Shown one piece after another: positions 11,901 to 21,117 of a DNA stretch of 64,000 nucleotides. Origin of the DNA: Atherinomorus stipes (taxonomy: Eukaryota > Chordata > Actinopteri > Atheriniformes > Atherinidae); the NCBI GenBank assembly GCA_023101725.1, contig JALJCO010010470.1, positions 146,297 through 210,296 on the forward strand. The letters are read 5' to 3'. The number at the start of each line of letters is the position of its first letter. Positions within the stretch are counted from its first letter, which is position 1. The notes beneath the pieces are model-generated. The model worked only from the letters and a program-made list of their open reading frames with translations, was not told where the DNA came from and searched no databases. Both the position numbers and the translations under genes were made by a program.

Positions 11901-14900
11901 GAGGAGGCCGGGACTCCGGGATCTACTCTGAAGATGAAGACTCCGAGACGGAGGAGTACAGACAGGCAAAGGCCCAGTCAGTACCACCACGCCACTGGGT
12001 TCTGTTATTTACAGAAGGAAGCTGTTACCGTTTAAAGGGACTAGAGGCAGGAATGACGAAAGAATAAACAAGCATGTCCAGTTTTTTTTAATGCTTATGG
12101 GTGATGAAGCGTTAGAAACCGAAAAGAACGATCCCACCCACGTCTCTCTCCGTTGCCTTGAACAGGCTGTGTGTTGCATAAAGCGGATGTGACGTCAAAT
12201 GACGTTGCATCCGCAGTTTTGATACAGGAAGAAGACGGTCGCGGTAAATTCAAACACTGTAAGCGATAGTTATGGATTCTTCTGCCGTCAGAGAACGATC
12301 CAGATCAACTAGAAGACACTAAAAAGTGTAACTATGAAGAAAAAATGTAGTAAATATCATTATAGCTTCAGTTTGTGCTCCCGTGACGGCTTGGCTCGTG
12401 GCTGCAGTTACCTGAAGCGCCAGTTGCGGCAGTCGCAAGTTTCATTGCTTAATGTTGCCTCTAGTCCCTTTAAGGGCGCATTCACGAATCTTTTTTGATT
12501 GGAATCAGAGTCCATTTGCTGTGCAAACGGACTTTAATCCGCAACAAACAAGCAGACTCGGTCCGCCTACAAACGCGGGTCTCGGTCCGCTTCAAGTGGA
12601 CCAAATACAGAAGTGGACTACAAACCGCAGCTTCCTGCATTTAGTTTAGCACGGCATTGTGAGTAAACGCTACGACAACAAAACACGTGTGTGGGACTGC
12701 AGTGCTTCTAAGAATGCATCGTGGTCAGACGTGGAGTAAAAGCTTTACTCAATATTTGGTCTGATGAAAGCATTTCCAACTCCTCGTAAGTACGCACCAA
12801 ACAATGTCGTGCGTGCATGTGGAGGAAACGGAAGTTGTGAGAACCTTCTTGTTTGTTGTACGTCTTGTATTCGCCTACAGTGAATCTGAATGCAGCGCCA
12901 CCTCTGGAGAGATTGAGAACATTTTTCAAAAGGTTTGGCTCGTTTGGCTACGGTGCAACATGAGCGCCATCTCAGTACGGAAGAACGCCATTCTCCTGAT
13001 GTGTCGGTAGAATCTGGAAAAACTAGTCCATGCATTCATCTTCAGTCGGCTTGACTACTGTAACAGCGTCTTTACTGGTCTACCTAAAAAATCAGTTAAA
13101 CAGCTGCAGCTTATTCAGAACTCTGCTGCCCGAGTTCTCACTAAGACCAGAAAAGTGGACCACATCAGTCCAGTTCTAAGGTCTTTACACCGGCTGCCGG
13201 TCCATCAGAGAATAGACTTTAAAGTTCTGTTGCTGGTCTATAAAGATCTGAATGGTTTAGGCCCAAAATACATCAGTGACCTCTTGACCCAGTGAACCTA
13301 CTAGACCCCTCAGGTCATCTGGATCCGGTCTTTCATAAGTTGCCTTATGTTAACCCTGAGATGAGGAAACAGAGTCACCGGTTCCTTGCTCGAGTGCACT
13401 GGAATAGTGTGTAGTGCGCACTGTGTACTTCGTCTGTAGTGCACACTATTGTTGCTAAATGCTGACCCAAATACACCACTGCTCTTACCGGAAGTGACGG
13501 ACTAACATTGACCGCTAACGTGAGCTAACTCTACTGAGCCGGTATAACCGCGGCCTCGAACACATGACCAGATCATAACTGTCATCAGGAGTGAACAGCT
13601 TGTTAAATGCTACATACATTAGCAAATACTGTATGTCTGAATGATTTAATCAACGTTACTTACATTGGTATAATACCGCCTCCGCTGCAGCAGGGGTCGC
13701 CACCGCTTTGTTCACCGCCATTATTCAGCTCTGAAAACAGTTCGAAAGTCCCGCCTCTTCCGCTTTGTCAGCAAGATGGCGTCCGTTTAGTGTGAGTAGC
13801 GTGCTTCATTCTGCACTGCATTTGTGACCGGTTTTAGTGCATCCTGTTTTTTTCAGAGCATCGAATTCTAGTTGAAACCGCACTTGCACTCAAAAGTAGT
13901 GAACCACGTAGTGGAAGTGCACAGATTGAGACAGACCCTCTGAGTCCATCACCATGGTAACAGACTCTGTCAACATAACCTGCTCACTGGCAGGTGATCT
14001 TTAAGAAACCCTGAGTTTATGAGTTTCTTTTCCAGACGGCATGTTTCAGCTCCTGTAGCTGGGAGCTTGGTCAGGACTCATGGAAGCCCATTTCAGAACA
14101 GTCCAGTGTTTCCTCTCAGCCGTTCTTGGCTAATTTTATGTGTTCTGGCTCATTATCCTGCTGCAGACCCATGACCTGCGACTGACACTGGCAGCACATT
14201 TCTCTCTACAGTAGAATCCTTGATAGTCTTGAGATTTTGTTGTACCTGCACAGATTCAAGACCCCCTGGTCCAGATACAGCAAAGCAGCCCAGACCATAA
14301 CAGACCTCCTCCATGTTCCACAGTAGAGACAGTCTTCTTTTCTTTATATGCTTCATTTTTCCATCTGTCAGCATAGAGCTAATGTTTGTTGGTAAAAAGG
14401 TGCATGTTTGTCTCATCTGTCCACAGGACATTCTCCCAGAAGCTTTGCGGTTGTAAACATGTAGTTTGGTAAATTCCAGTCTGGCTTTTTTAGGATTTTT
14501 TTCAACAACGATGTCCTCCTCGGTCGTCTCCATTAAGTCCACTTTGGCTCAAACAAGGACGGATGGTGGATCTGACACTGATGTTCTTGAGCTTGAAGTC
14601 CACCTTTAGGGCGCATTCAGAAAGCATAGTCCGGTAGTCTCAGTCCGATTGGGGACTCGGCTCGGCTGGGGGTGGGGATGGTTTTCTGGGCTGAGATGGC
14701 GTTCACGTTGCACCGTAGCCAAACGAGCCAAACCTTTAGAATAATGTTCCCAAACTCTTCAGAGGTGGCGCTGCATTCGGATTCACCGTAGGCGAGGACA
14801 AGACGTACAACGAACAAGAAGGTTCTCACAACTTCCGTTTCCTCCACAAACCACATCATTTTTTTGCTTACTTACGAGGAGCTGGATATGCTTTCATCAG

Positions 14901-17900
14901 ACCAGATATCCACTAAAGCTTTTACTTCCTCATCGCTCCACGTCTGACCACGAGCCATTTTTAAAAGTACTGCAGTCCCACATGTGTGTTTGTTGTAGTA
15001 GCGTTTACCCACAATGCCCAACGTTTTACCCACAATACTGTGGTTGCATAACGACGACTACGGTGCTTGTATGCTTGAAATCAGAAGGGCTGCTCATTGT
15101 AGCTTAACCAGGAGAACGTAACAGCTTCTAAGTCTGGTTTTCCTCTGAGCAGTACAGACCTGGACACTGTCCGGCTGCTGTTTTCCAGGCAGGCACCTCA
15201 GTCAGCCCAAGCGGGCTCCGATGAGCCTCACACGGAACGGAAGACTCGGAGGTGTAGATGTAAGGTCACCCGTTTATTAACAATTCTAACTCGGTTAAAA
15301 GTACAAAGACGGAGTAGTCATTCTGACTCTGGAAGCTCTGCTGTCACGCTCAGGAATTCCCCGAACCGAACTGAACTCCCTTCTCTTGCCCGGCCTTTCA
15401 CTATTATAGAACCCCAGAGGTCCTCCCAGCTGCCCGGTGCATCCTGGGAAACATGGTTTCCCCTGGTCCTTTTTCTGCCACGTAGCTGTCTCTTTTTTCC
15501 TGATCTAAAGTGTGCTTTCCTATCCCACACTGAATTTGCTAATATGGCTATAATAATCTGTTCTGACTGTGCCTGTCCCAGTCTAAGTCCCCTGATATGG
15601 CTCTGTTACTCTGCTCTAGTCTAAGTTTCCTATGACTATGCTATTGCTCAAACTACCACAATACCATGCTTCCTGCATTTGGTCCACTTGAAGCGGACCG
15701 AGACCTGCGTTTGTAGATGGACCGAGTCCACTTGTTTGTTCTGGATCAGAGTCCGTTTGTGCATTCACAACTCCCCCAAACGAAGCGGACTTTCCCAGCA
15801 AACGGACTCTGATTCCAATCAAAAAAGCTTTCTGAATGCGCCCTTAATCTCTGTAGAAGTTTTTCTGGGCTCTTTTGTTCCCGTTCGTATTCTCCGTCTC
15901 TTTGGTTTGTCATCAGTTTTCCTCCTGTGGCCACGTTCAGGGAGGTTGCTGCAGTCTCATGGATCTTAGACTTCTGAATAATGTGCAGCTGTCGCCACTG
16001 GAACATCCAGCTGCTTGGAGATGATCTTATAGCCTTTACCTTTAGCATGCTGGTGTAGAATTTTCTTTCCTTTGCTTCCTTTGGTCCATGCTGAGTGTGG
16101 TACACACCATGTCACCAAACAGCACAGTGACCACCTGCACCTATATATAGACCCACTGACTGGTTACAGGACTGTAGACACCTATGATGCTGATTAGTGG
16201 ACACACCTGAATGTAACACGCCCCTCTGCTCACATTATTTTCAGTCTTTTCTAGGGGTACCATAATTTTTGTCCAGGCCTGTTTCATGAGTTTATTTTTT
16301 TAAATAATTCTGTTGAAGCGTGGTTGAAAGCAATGTCTGACTTTCATAGGCTCATTTTCATGGAATTTTTATTTATTATTACTTTTGTCAGATTCAAGTT
16401 ATGTCTGTGGCCACTGTGGGTTTTTCTTTTATTAACTGAGGGGTACCAACAGTTTTTCCCATGTCTGTAAACACTCAACCATCCCAGCTAAAAACAGCGT
16501 AGTGTGTCAGTGTTTATTAACCCACCTTAATTTCCAGTAAAGCCCTCAGGACTTTTTTGGCAGTCTGCTTTAAAAAAAAAGAGAAAAAAGGGGGGAAAAC
16601 ATGTTTTTCTGTTTGTTTCCAAAACAAAAATGAAATCAGATAATAATCTGTTAGATAAAGACTCATATCACTTAAGTCATGTCCAAACTGTCACTGATAA
16701 AATCCTGATTTTATAACCACAGCACCATCTGACAAAATCACAGTTGAGGAAACAATTACAAAGTTCAGCTGTTATTGTTGCATACATGAATTATTGTTCC
16801 ACCGCCAGGTCTGACACGATGCTACACAGCAGGTCCAGCCTTGTTTCAGAGATGACTGTTCATCCTAGAGCGAAAGATGTCGATGTCTTTGTTCTGCATT
16901 TGTCTCAGCACGGCACCACCGTATCTTTCTGATATTTTGAAGCCCCACCACACGGTAAGATGGTCAGGGGAAAAAAAAGGTTTCCCGGAGGGTTCCAAAA
17001 AAAAAAAAAAAGGGGGGGGGGAAAGGGTTTTTTTGGTGGTGGAACAAGTTTTTGGGAAAAGTTTGCTTTTAAAAATAAGAGGGCCAGGGAAATTTTTATT
17101 TAAAATCTTTAAAAAAAAAAAATTATTTTTATTGGCCCTCCCCCAGGAGGAATTTTTTTGTTTTTTTTTTTTTTTTTATTTTTTGTTTTTTTCTTTGGGT
17201 TTTGATATTATCATGGGTGTGTTCTATCTTTTTTATTTAATTTTGTTTATTTGTTATCATTTTTCTATTATCATGTGTTAGCAGATGTTGTTTTTAAAAA
17301 TTATAAATAAATAAAATTGGTCGGCCTTCTTCCCATCGAATCTTGAAATTCTGTTGTTGCTTTGTTTCAGATAGTTTGCTTCCTAACTTTGTGGTGTCAT
17401 CTTTGTATCCAGCATAAACCCGGTCACAGGAGTTGTAGAAGAGGATCAGCCTAATCCCATGGAGGGAATGACAGAGGAGCAGAAGGAGTACGAGGCTATG
17501 AAACTGGTCAGGATGTTCGACAAACTGTCGAGGTATCAGAAAGACACACACGTGCACACCTGTACATTTTGGGTATGTGTTTATTTATTATGAACACCGA
17601 AGCTGAAAGTACTCTTGCTTTTTAACCTCATGTCTCTGTAGCAAACCATCTCCATCGAGGGTCACATATATCCACTCCGGGAGCATTAGCTGCAATCGAT
17701 TAGAATGTGTACGTCATGAAACTTAACTGGAAGAAGTCTCAAGTTAATTAGTTCACTTTCACCAAGTTGTGCTAGTTGGAAACATCAGATTACAGAAACT
17801 ATGCTAAGCTAAGCTAAAGTCAGTGCTGCCAGATTCAGAGAATGACTGGGTCAGCTAGAAAATGCTTCTGCCCACTTGTCCAACTCAGGGGACTGCGGGG

Positions 17901-20649
17901 TGCAGGGGGAGGCTAAATTTCACCCAGGGGGGGCATATGCCTTTAACGCGGGTAAACAGTGGAAAATGGTGATAACAGGACAGTAGACTGGTCTTCAGGA
18001 AACCCCCCTGGATAACTTCTGCAGGTTCAGACGACATGATTTATTTAGTCTTTCACCATGGTCACCATGTCAGATTAAACCACCTCGGTGGCAGAAATTA
18101 TTCCCGCGTTGTAGTCGGGAGACTGGTACCGTAACAATACAGGGAGTGCAGAATTATTAGGCAAATAAGTATTTTGACCGCGTCATCCTCTTTATGCATG
18201 TTGCCTTACTCCAAGCTGCATTGGCTGAAAGCCTACTACTAACTAAGCATATCAGGTGATGTGCATCTCTGTAATGAGAAGGGGTGTGGTCTAATGACAT
18301 CAACACCCTATATCAGGTTTATTAGGCAAACAGAATTATTAGGCAACTTCCTTTCCTTTGGCAAAACGGGTCAGAAGAGGGACTTGACAGGCTCCGAAAA
18401 GTCAAAAATAGTGAGATGTCTTGCAGAGGGATGCAGCACTCTTAAAGGAGCTGTATCATGCTTTTCAAACTGTTCCAAAAGTCAAATACAGGCATTTATA
18501 AGCTAAACATGTTCCCATCGCTGCTATAGAAACTAATTTGGTGTAAATATTAGTTTTTTTATGCGTCTAATATCCAACACGGAAGTAAGATGGCTGACTG
18601 TACTGAACCATGGAGCTCTCGACCAATTGCAACATGTTTTACGCCCATTTCATGGCGTCGCCCTGGAAGAGACACTGATTCTGAAGGGTCACAGAATTGT
18701 TTGTAGAACCGGCAGCTCATTTTTTTTAAACATTGATGGATAATTGGACTCTAATCGATGGGATAAAACGGAGCAGCCTGTTATGGAGCTGTATGCACTC
18801 GACCCAGTCTGATATGGAGTTTGAAGTACACGCAGTACCACAGAAGTACCACAGAGACTCCTGACAAGTAAGTAAATTAGCGAACAAATCATAGGCTAAC
18901 AGTTAGCATTGAGCTGAGAGATGAGTTTCACTCACCGGTGCTGTTGTCTGTCCATGCGCGTTTTTATAGTAGGAACTGCGTCAGGTTTCAGAAGTAATCC
19001 CCAAGAAAAAAACACTTTACTGCCCGAGATTCATGAAGTTGTCAGGAGTGAAGTTCACACCCAAAGTTGAGGGTTTTTTTTCTGCTCCTGAAGATAAAAT
19101 CCAACAACTTCTGACAAGTCGATTCGTCCAGTACAACAAATAAACTCCCACGCTGAACATAACCACATTTTTTCCCAACTTGCCGTCCTCTAGAGGTTAA
19201 AAAAAATAAATAGATAAATTCTCCTGAACTCTGGATCAAACGTCTGTTAGCTGATGGCTGTTTGTCTCTGAGGAAATCTTCCTGCAGGCTGTTTGTTTCT
19301 TCCTCAGAGAGTGTGTATAGGTTCAGGCCACCTTGTTGCGTATACCAGTGTCAGTCAGTTATGTTAAGGAAGATACAGCTTGGCCTGAATATTCATATAT
19401 ATTACTCAAATATGCACAAATGAAGAAAAAAACGACTTAAATGAAGTTTTTTTATGAGGAAATAACACAGTAACCTTCTCATCACACAGATGCACATCAC
19501 CTGATATGCTTAATTGGTAGTAGGCTTTGGGCCTATACAGCTTGGAGTAAGACAACATGCATACAGAGGATGATGCGGTCAAAATACTCATTTGCCTAAT
19601 AATTCTGCACACCTTGTAGTATGACCACCACGAGCAGTCTTGATCAGGGGCTGGCTGAGTTCACAGCTCGCAGCTGCATCACAACACTGCAGCTGTGAGC
19701 TGCAGTGTTGTGTCATCCTGTGTTATCCTGTAGCTGTGTGACAGCCGTCCTCTGCTGAAACACGGACAATAACAAGAAGTAAAAACCTAATCTGTGATCT
19801 CCCATCAAACAGAAAAGTATGCCAATGTGTAGCCCTGACGAGGAACAAGACTGATTATATGACCGACTGTAGGTGCATTCAATTCAAATTTAATGGATTA
19901 TTATAAACTCTATTATCTTGAAAAGGGCAATTTTTTATAATGTTTATAATGATATAACAATTAGTACGCTCATTAGAAAATAAAGTTATCATGTAAAACC
20001 ACCAGAAAAGTGTTCAGCCTGCATGTCGTTATTTTATTTTTGTTTTATTTGGAATAAAAGTTCCAGCAGTTTTTTTGGAAGCAGCAGTAAGTGAAGTGTG
20101 CAAAGGGAAATAGATGGAACATAATGCTGCTCATTTTATGAATATAGTCGGTCTTTATGACGAAAAAATATGATTTGAGTGATGGGGACCTGTGCCCCAG
20201 TAAAGCCTTATGTCTAGCAACGCCCCTGGCGCCAACGCATAGAGAAACTGCTGAAGTCTGGGAGTGTCGCTACAACCGTGGATGTTTCAGGTCTTACGTC
20301 GGTTGCTAATGTCTTTGGTTGAACAGTTTAACTCATTTCATGGAAATTATTGAGCATGAGGTCAAAAACAAAACCTTCACCATGAAGCAAATATAAAAGT
20401 TCAGGGTGTTTTGTGCAGCTGATTTCCCACAATGAAATCCTGACTGAGCTGCTTTCTGGAGGCGTTTCCGTGATCGTTGTGACCACTTTTCTCTCTGCTC
20501 CCTGCAGAAATAACATCATCCAGCCCATGCAGCTCAGCATGGACGGGAGGATGAGAGAGATGACCGCGGAGGATCTGGGTAATCTGTCCCACAATCCACT
20601 GCCTCAGCCGGAAGAGCCGGCTCACTCGGACAACGAAGACGAAGCCTAG
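1335..20649 (+). CDS. ric8a: ric8a, Ric-8A/synembryn, 3' part (nine exons, 5' end outside window)
   Basis: Ric-8A is a cytosolic armadillo/HEAT-like chaperone and guanine nucleotide exchange factor for G-alpha i, q and 12/13 subunits. Exons: 1335-1434, 4991-5178, 8195-8289, 8365-8515, 10326-10421, 10506-10650, 11832-11976, 17413-17532, 20508-20649. Every junction is AG/GT and the 1182 nt translate as one frame of 393 residues ending at TAG. Family hallmarks are [67 protein letters not shown] and [20 protein letters not shown] prefer the A over the B paralogue because [20 protein letters not shown] and NPMEGM match RIC8A as I remember it, and the B-specific insert after CLDVL is absent. About 160 N-terminal residues are missing by comparison with human. 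The acidic [11 protein letters not shown] is the casein kinase 2 region known in mammalian Ric-8A. No disabling change is seen. Confidence 0.93.
1558..2010. mobile_element. partial TTAA element, AGGTTGAATATG family
   Basis: Starts after TTAA (1554-1557) and matches, in opposite orientation, the complete copy at 55432-56098. The far end is not found, so the right limit is approximate. Confidence 0.5.
2166..2207. repeat. perfect 19-bp hairpin
   Basis: Arms 2166-2184 and 2189-2207 are exact reverse complements around a 4-nt loop (ttca). Each arm carries ctcatccaatgaaa or its complement. Confidence 0.85.
2616..4210. mobile_element. foldback element with CTCATTCATGAAACG ends
   Basis: Inverted ends CTCATTCATGAAACG and CGTTTCATGAATGAG. 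Inside are a GA microsatellite (2891-2931) and a Tc1 fragment (about 3540-4035). Confidence 0.55.
3540..4035 (+). pseudogene. Tc1-like transposase, 3' fragment and terminal repeat
   Basis: Broken coding sequence with [20 protein letters not shown], then [12 protein letters not shown], the C terminus of fish Tc1 transposases, followed by the usual AT-rich 3' region and an end near ACAACTGTG. The catalytic core and 5' end are missing. Confidence 0.75.
4991..5178 (+). CDS. ric8a: ric8a exon
   Basis: Acceptor gttccag, donor gtgatg. It takes one base from the previous exon and ends in phase 0. It carries a variable loop ([15 protein letters not shown]) and then the conserved helix [13 protein letters not shown], ending in VDE, which continues in the next exon as EEAAEYRHL. 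Confidence 0.92.
5510..6769 (-). mobile_element. Tc1-like transposon, 1260 bp, degenerate
   Basis: Ends CAGGTACTACCCAAAAAA and its inverse, flanked by TA on both sides (5508-5509, 6770-6771). The minus strand holds transposase remnants in several frames, including the catalytic-region motif [20 protein letters not shown]. Stops and frameshifts make it inactive. Confidence 0.85.
6909..7529. mobile_element. TTAA foldback element, AGGGACATTGTGTAA family
   Basis: Ends AGGGACATTGTGTAA and TTACACAATATCCCT; TTAA at 6905-6908 and 7530-7533. Non-coding. Confidence 0.75.
7560..7862. mobile_element. short foldback element with CTGGGTCAAA/TTTGACCCAG arms
   Basis: Inverted arms built from repeated TGGGTT/AACCCA blocks, with outer ends near tacatacaaaaattcctggg and cccaggagttttaagtgtag. 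Related copy at 27466-27685. Confidence 0.55.
8195..8289 (+). CDS. ric8a: ric8a exon
   Basis: Acceptor gtgaag is weak in pyrimidines, but the protein match fixes it. Donor gtcaga. It encodes [19 protein letters not shown] followed by [12 protein letters not shown] and leaves two bases (AG), completed to serine by the next exon. Confidence 0.9.
8365..8515 (+). CDS. ric8a: ric8a exon
   Basis: Acceptor ccctcag, donor gtaggc; the intron before it is only 75 bp. It encodes [18 protein letters not shown] and [20 protein letters not shown]. The short spacer between CLDVLL and EYMG is the RIC8A form; RIC8B has a longer insertion there. Confidence 0.92.
8715..8840. mobile_element. hAT-like fragment
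   Basis: Begins AGGGCTGTAACAAAATATCA and continues with ATATCGA-rich sequence seen at hAT-type ends in fish. Only one end is visible. Confidence 0.35.
9454..10100. mobile_element. Angel-like TTAA foldback element, copy 1
   Basis: Ends AGGGATAAAACACCCACAGA and TCTGTGGGTGTACTATTCCT; TTAA at 10101-10104, TTAC at the left. The CACCC..ACTCACCCTCATG layout recalls the Angel miniature elements described in zebrafish. The centre holds palindromes. Confidence 0.7.
9901..9978. repeat. perfect 20-bp hairpin plus rearranged half copy
   Basis: Arms 9901-9920 and 9926-9945 are exact reverse complements around gacta. Immediately after (9946-9978) the arm is repeated in shuffled order. It lies at the centre of an Angel-like element. 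Confidence 0.85.
10326..10421 (+). CDS. ric8a: ric8a exon
   Basis: Acceptor tttccag, donor gtcagt; 32 complete codons. It encodes [20 protein letters not shown] and RKFLRSK. The following intron is 84 bp. Confidence 0.92.
10506..10650 (+). CDS. ric8a: ric8a exon
   Basis: Acceptor gtgaag, donor gtgaga. It encodes [20 protein letters not shown] and [20 protein letters not shown], the best conserved block of the family, and leaves one base. Confidence 0.94.
10739..11616. mobile_element. Angel-like TTAA foldback element, copy 2
   Basis: TTAA at 10735-10738 and 11617-11620; ends AGGAATAGTACACCCACAGA and its near-exact inverse. The arms extend about 300-400 bp. A seed of GAAA units sits in the centre (near 11223). 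Confidence 0.8.
11832..11976 (+). CDS. ric8a: ric8a exon with acidic phosphorylation region
   Basis: Acceptor tgtccag, donor gtcagt. It encodes [20 protein letters not shown] and then [16 protein letters not shown]. In mammalian Ric-8A the equivalent serine and threonine are casein kinase 2 sites needed for full activity; both positions and their acidic context are kept here. The 11977 donor was chosen over gtacca at 11981 because only it keeps phase with the next exon. Confidence 0.93.
12036..12469. mobile_element. TTAA foldback element, AGGGACTAGAGGCA family
   Basis: TTAA at 12032-12035 and 12470-12473; ends AGGGACTAGAGGCA and TGCCTCTAGTCCCT with a one-base difference. Its right TTAA is also the left TTAA of the next element. 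Confidence 0.75.
12474..13022. mobile_element. TTAA element, GGGCGCATTCA family, right end missing
   Basis: Starts directly after the shared TTAA (12470-12473). It matches the complete copy at 14609-15843 and stops near the L2-like fragment. Confidence 0.6.
13023..13400 (+). pseudogene. L2-like non-LTR reverse transcriptase fragment
   Basis: Open stretch reading [40 protein letters not shown] and [20 protein letters not shown], the C-terminal part of L2/CR1-type reverse transcriptases, then a stop. No 5' part is present, as expected for a truncated insertion. Confidence 0.8.
13401..14029. other. ric8a intron, short inverted motifs only
   Basis: Contains GTAGTGCGCACTGTGTAC-like inverted pieces (13413-13450) and a matching region near 13880-13930, perhaps a degraded foldback. 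No gene seen. Confidence 0.35.
14030..16467 (-). mobile_element. Tc1-like transposon interrupted by a TTAA element
   Basis: Right end CAACAGTTTTTCCCATGTCTG is followed by TA (16468-16469). Minus-strand transposase remnants flank an insertion at 14609-15843: [16 protein letters not shown] on the left side and helix-turn-helix region sequence on the right. The left terminus is not found. Coding frames are broken. Confidence 0.7.
14609..15843. mobile_element. TTAA foldback element, GGGCGCATTCA family, complete
   Basis: Ends GGGCGCATTCAGAAAGC and GCTTTCTGAATGCGCCC; TTTA at 14605-14608, TTAA at 15844-15847. It split the Tc1 transposase; removing it restores continuous Tc1 sequence. Confidence 0.75.
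16965..17215. other. homopolymer-bloated block, probable assembly error
   Basis: Almost every base is in a run: A15, G9-11, T15 and many GGG/AAA/TTT pairs, unlike all flanking DNA. It looks like uncorrected read errors, not a biological repeat. Confidence 0.6.
17413..17532 (+). CDS. ric8a: ric8a exon
   Basis: Acceptor tatccag, donor gtatca. It encodes [20 protein letters not shown] and [19 protein letters not shown]. The 5.4 kb intron before it is filled with repeats and a low-quality-looking block. Confidence 0.92.
18140..19616 (+). mobile_element. Tc1/mariner transposon with long inverted repeats, core deleted
   Basis: TA at 18138-18139 and 19617-19618. Ends of about 140 bp contain GTGCAGAATTATTAGGCAAA and its inverse, a family spread across fish, frogs and lamprey. 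The start of the transposase ([20 protein letters not shown]) is visible at 18388-18445, then a TTAA element interrupts it and the rest of the gene is gone. Confidence 0.85.
18446..19468. mobile_element. 1.1-kb TTAA element family D, copy inside the mariner element
   Basis: Begins AGGAGCTGTATCATGCTTTT after TTAA (18442-18445) and runs opposite to the copy at 40866-42038. It lacks the last ~60 bp, where mariner terminal sequence resumes. Confidence 0.7.
20508..20649 (+). CDS. ric8a: ric8a terminal exon and stop
   Basis: Acceptor cctgcag; stop TAG at 20647-20649. It encodes [18 protein letters not shown] and an acidic tail ending SDNEDEA. An acidic serine-containing C terminus is normal for the family. 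Confidence 0.9.
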
Positions 20650-21110
20650 TGAACGCAGGAGTGACAGCAGACCCTGCAAACTTGTCTCATTGTTTTAGAT
20701 GTTCATATAACACACCTCGTCTTCCTCCAGTGTTTATTCTGATGGGAAGATGATGATGAAGATTCGGTTAAACATGCCAGTAAACAGGGACGCATCGTTT
20801 CAGATTATTGATCCTTTTTCATGGGACAACAAAGAGTTTCTGATTGTTTTGATCAGCAGATTGAACCTGCACATCTGTCTGGATATTTGATCTACGGGTT
20901 TTTGGAGCAGGACTGCGGTCCACACGTCTTCTCCAGGGGAGGTCGTGTTTATTTCAGCAATGCAAACTACATTCTGCACGTGCTCCAGGCTGTCGGACAT
21001 GCAGACCCAGCGTATCCCAGAACCACAGCGGCTGGCCTCCCCAACCCTCACAGGGATGTTACACACATGTCTCATCTGCTCTAAAACATGCTGCTGGTAC
21101 CAGATTCTAA
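20650..21110 (+). other. ric8a 3' untranslated region and flank
   Basis: This unique-looking sequence follows the stop codon. I see no canonical AATAAA here before repeat sequence begins near 21118, so the cleavage site cannot be placed. Confidence 0.4.
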
Positions 21111-21117
21111 ATGGGCA

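Noticed and set aside
11977..11982. Alternative ric8a donor gtacca at 11981
   Set aside because: It breaks the phase with the 17413 exon.
13400..13460. GTGCGCAC-type palindrome as a regulatory site
   Set aside because: A diverged partner near 13880-13930 makes a degraded mobile element more likely.
1335..20649. ric8b instead of ric8a
   Set aside because: The long ric8b-specific insert after CLDVL is absent, and VDEEEAA, GVNMD and NPMEGM fit ric8a.
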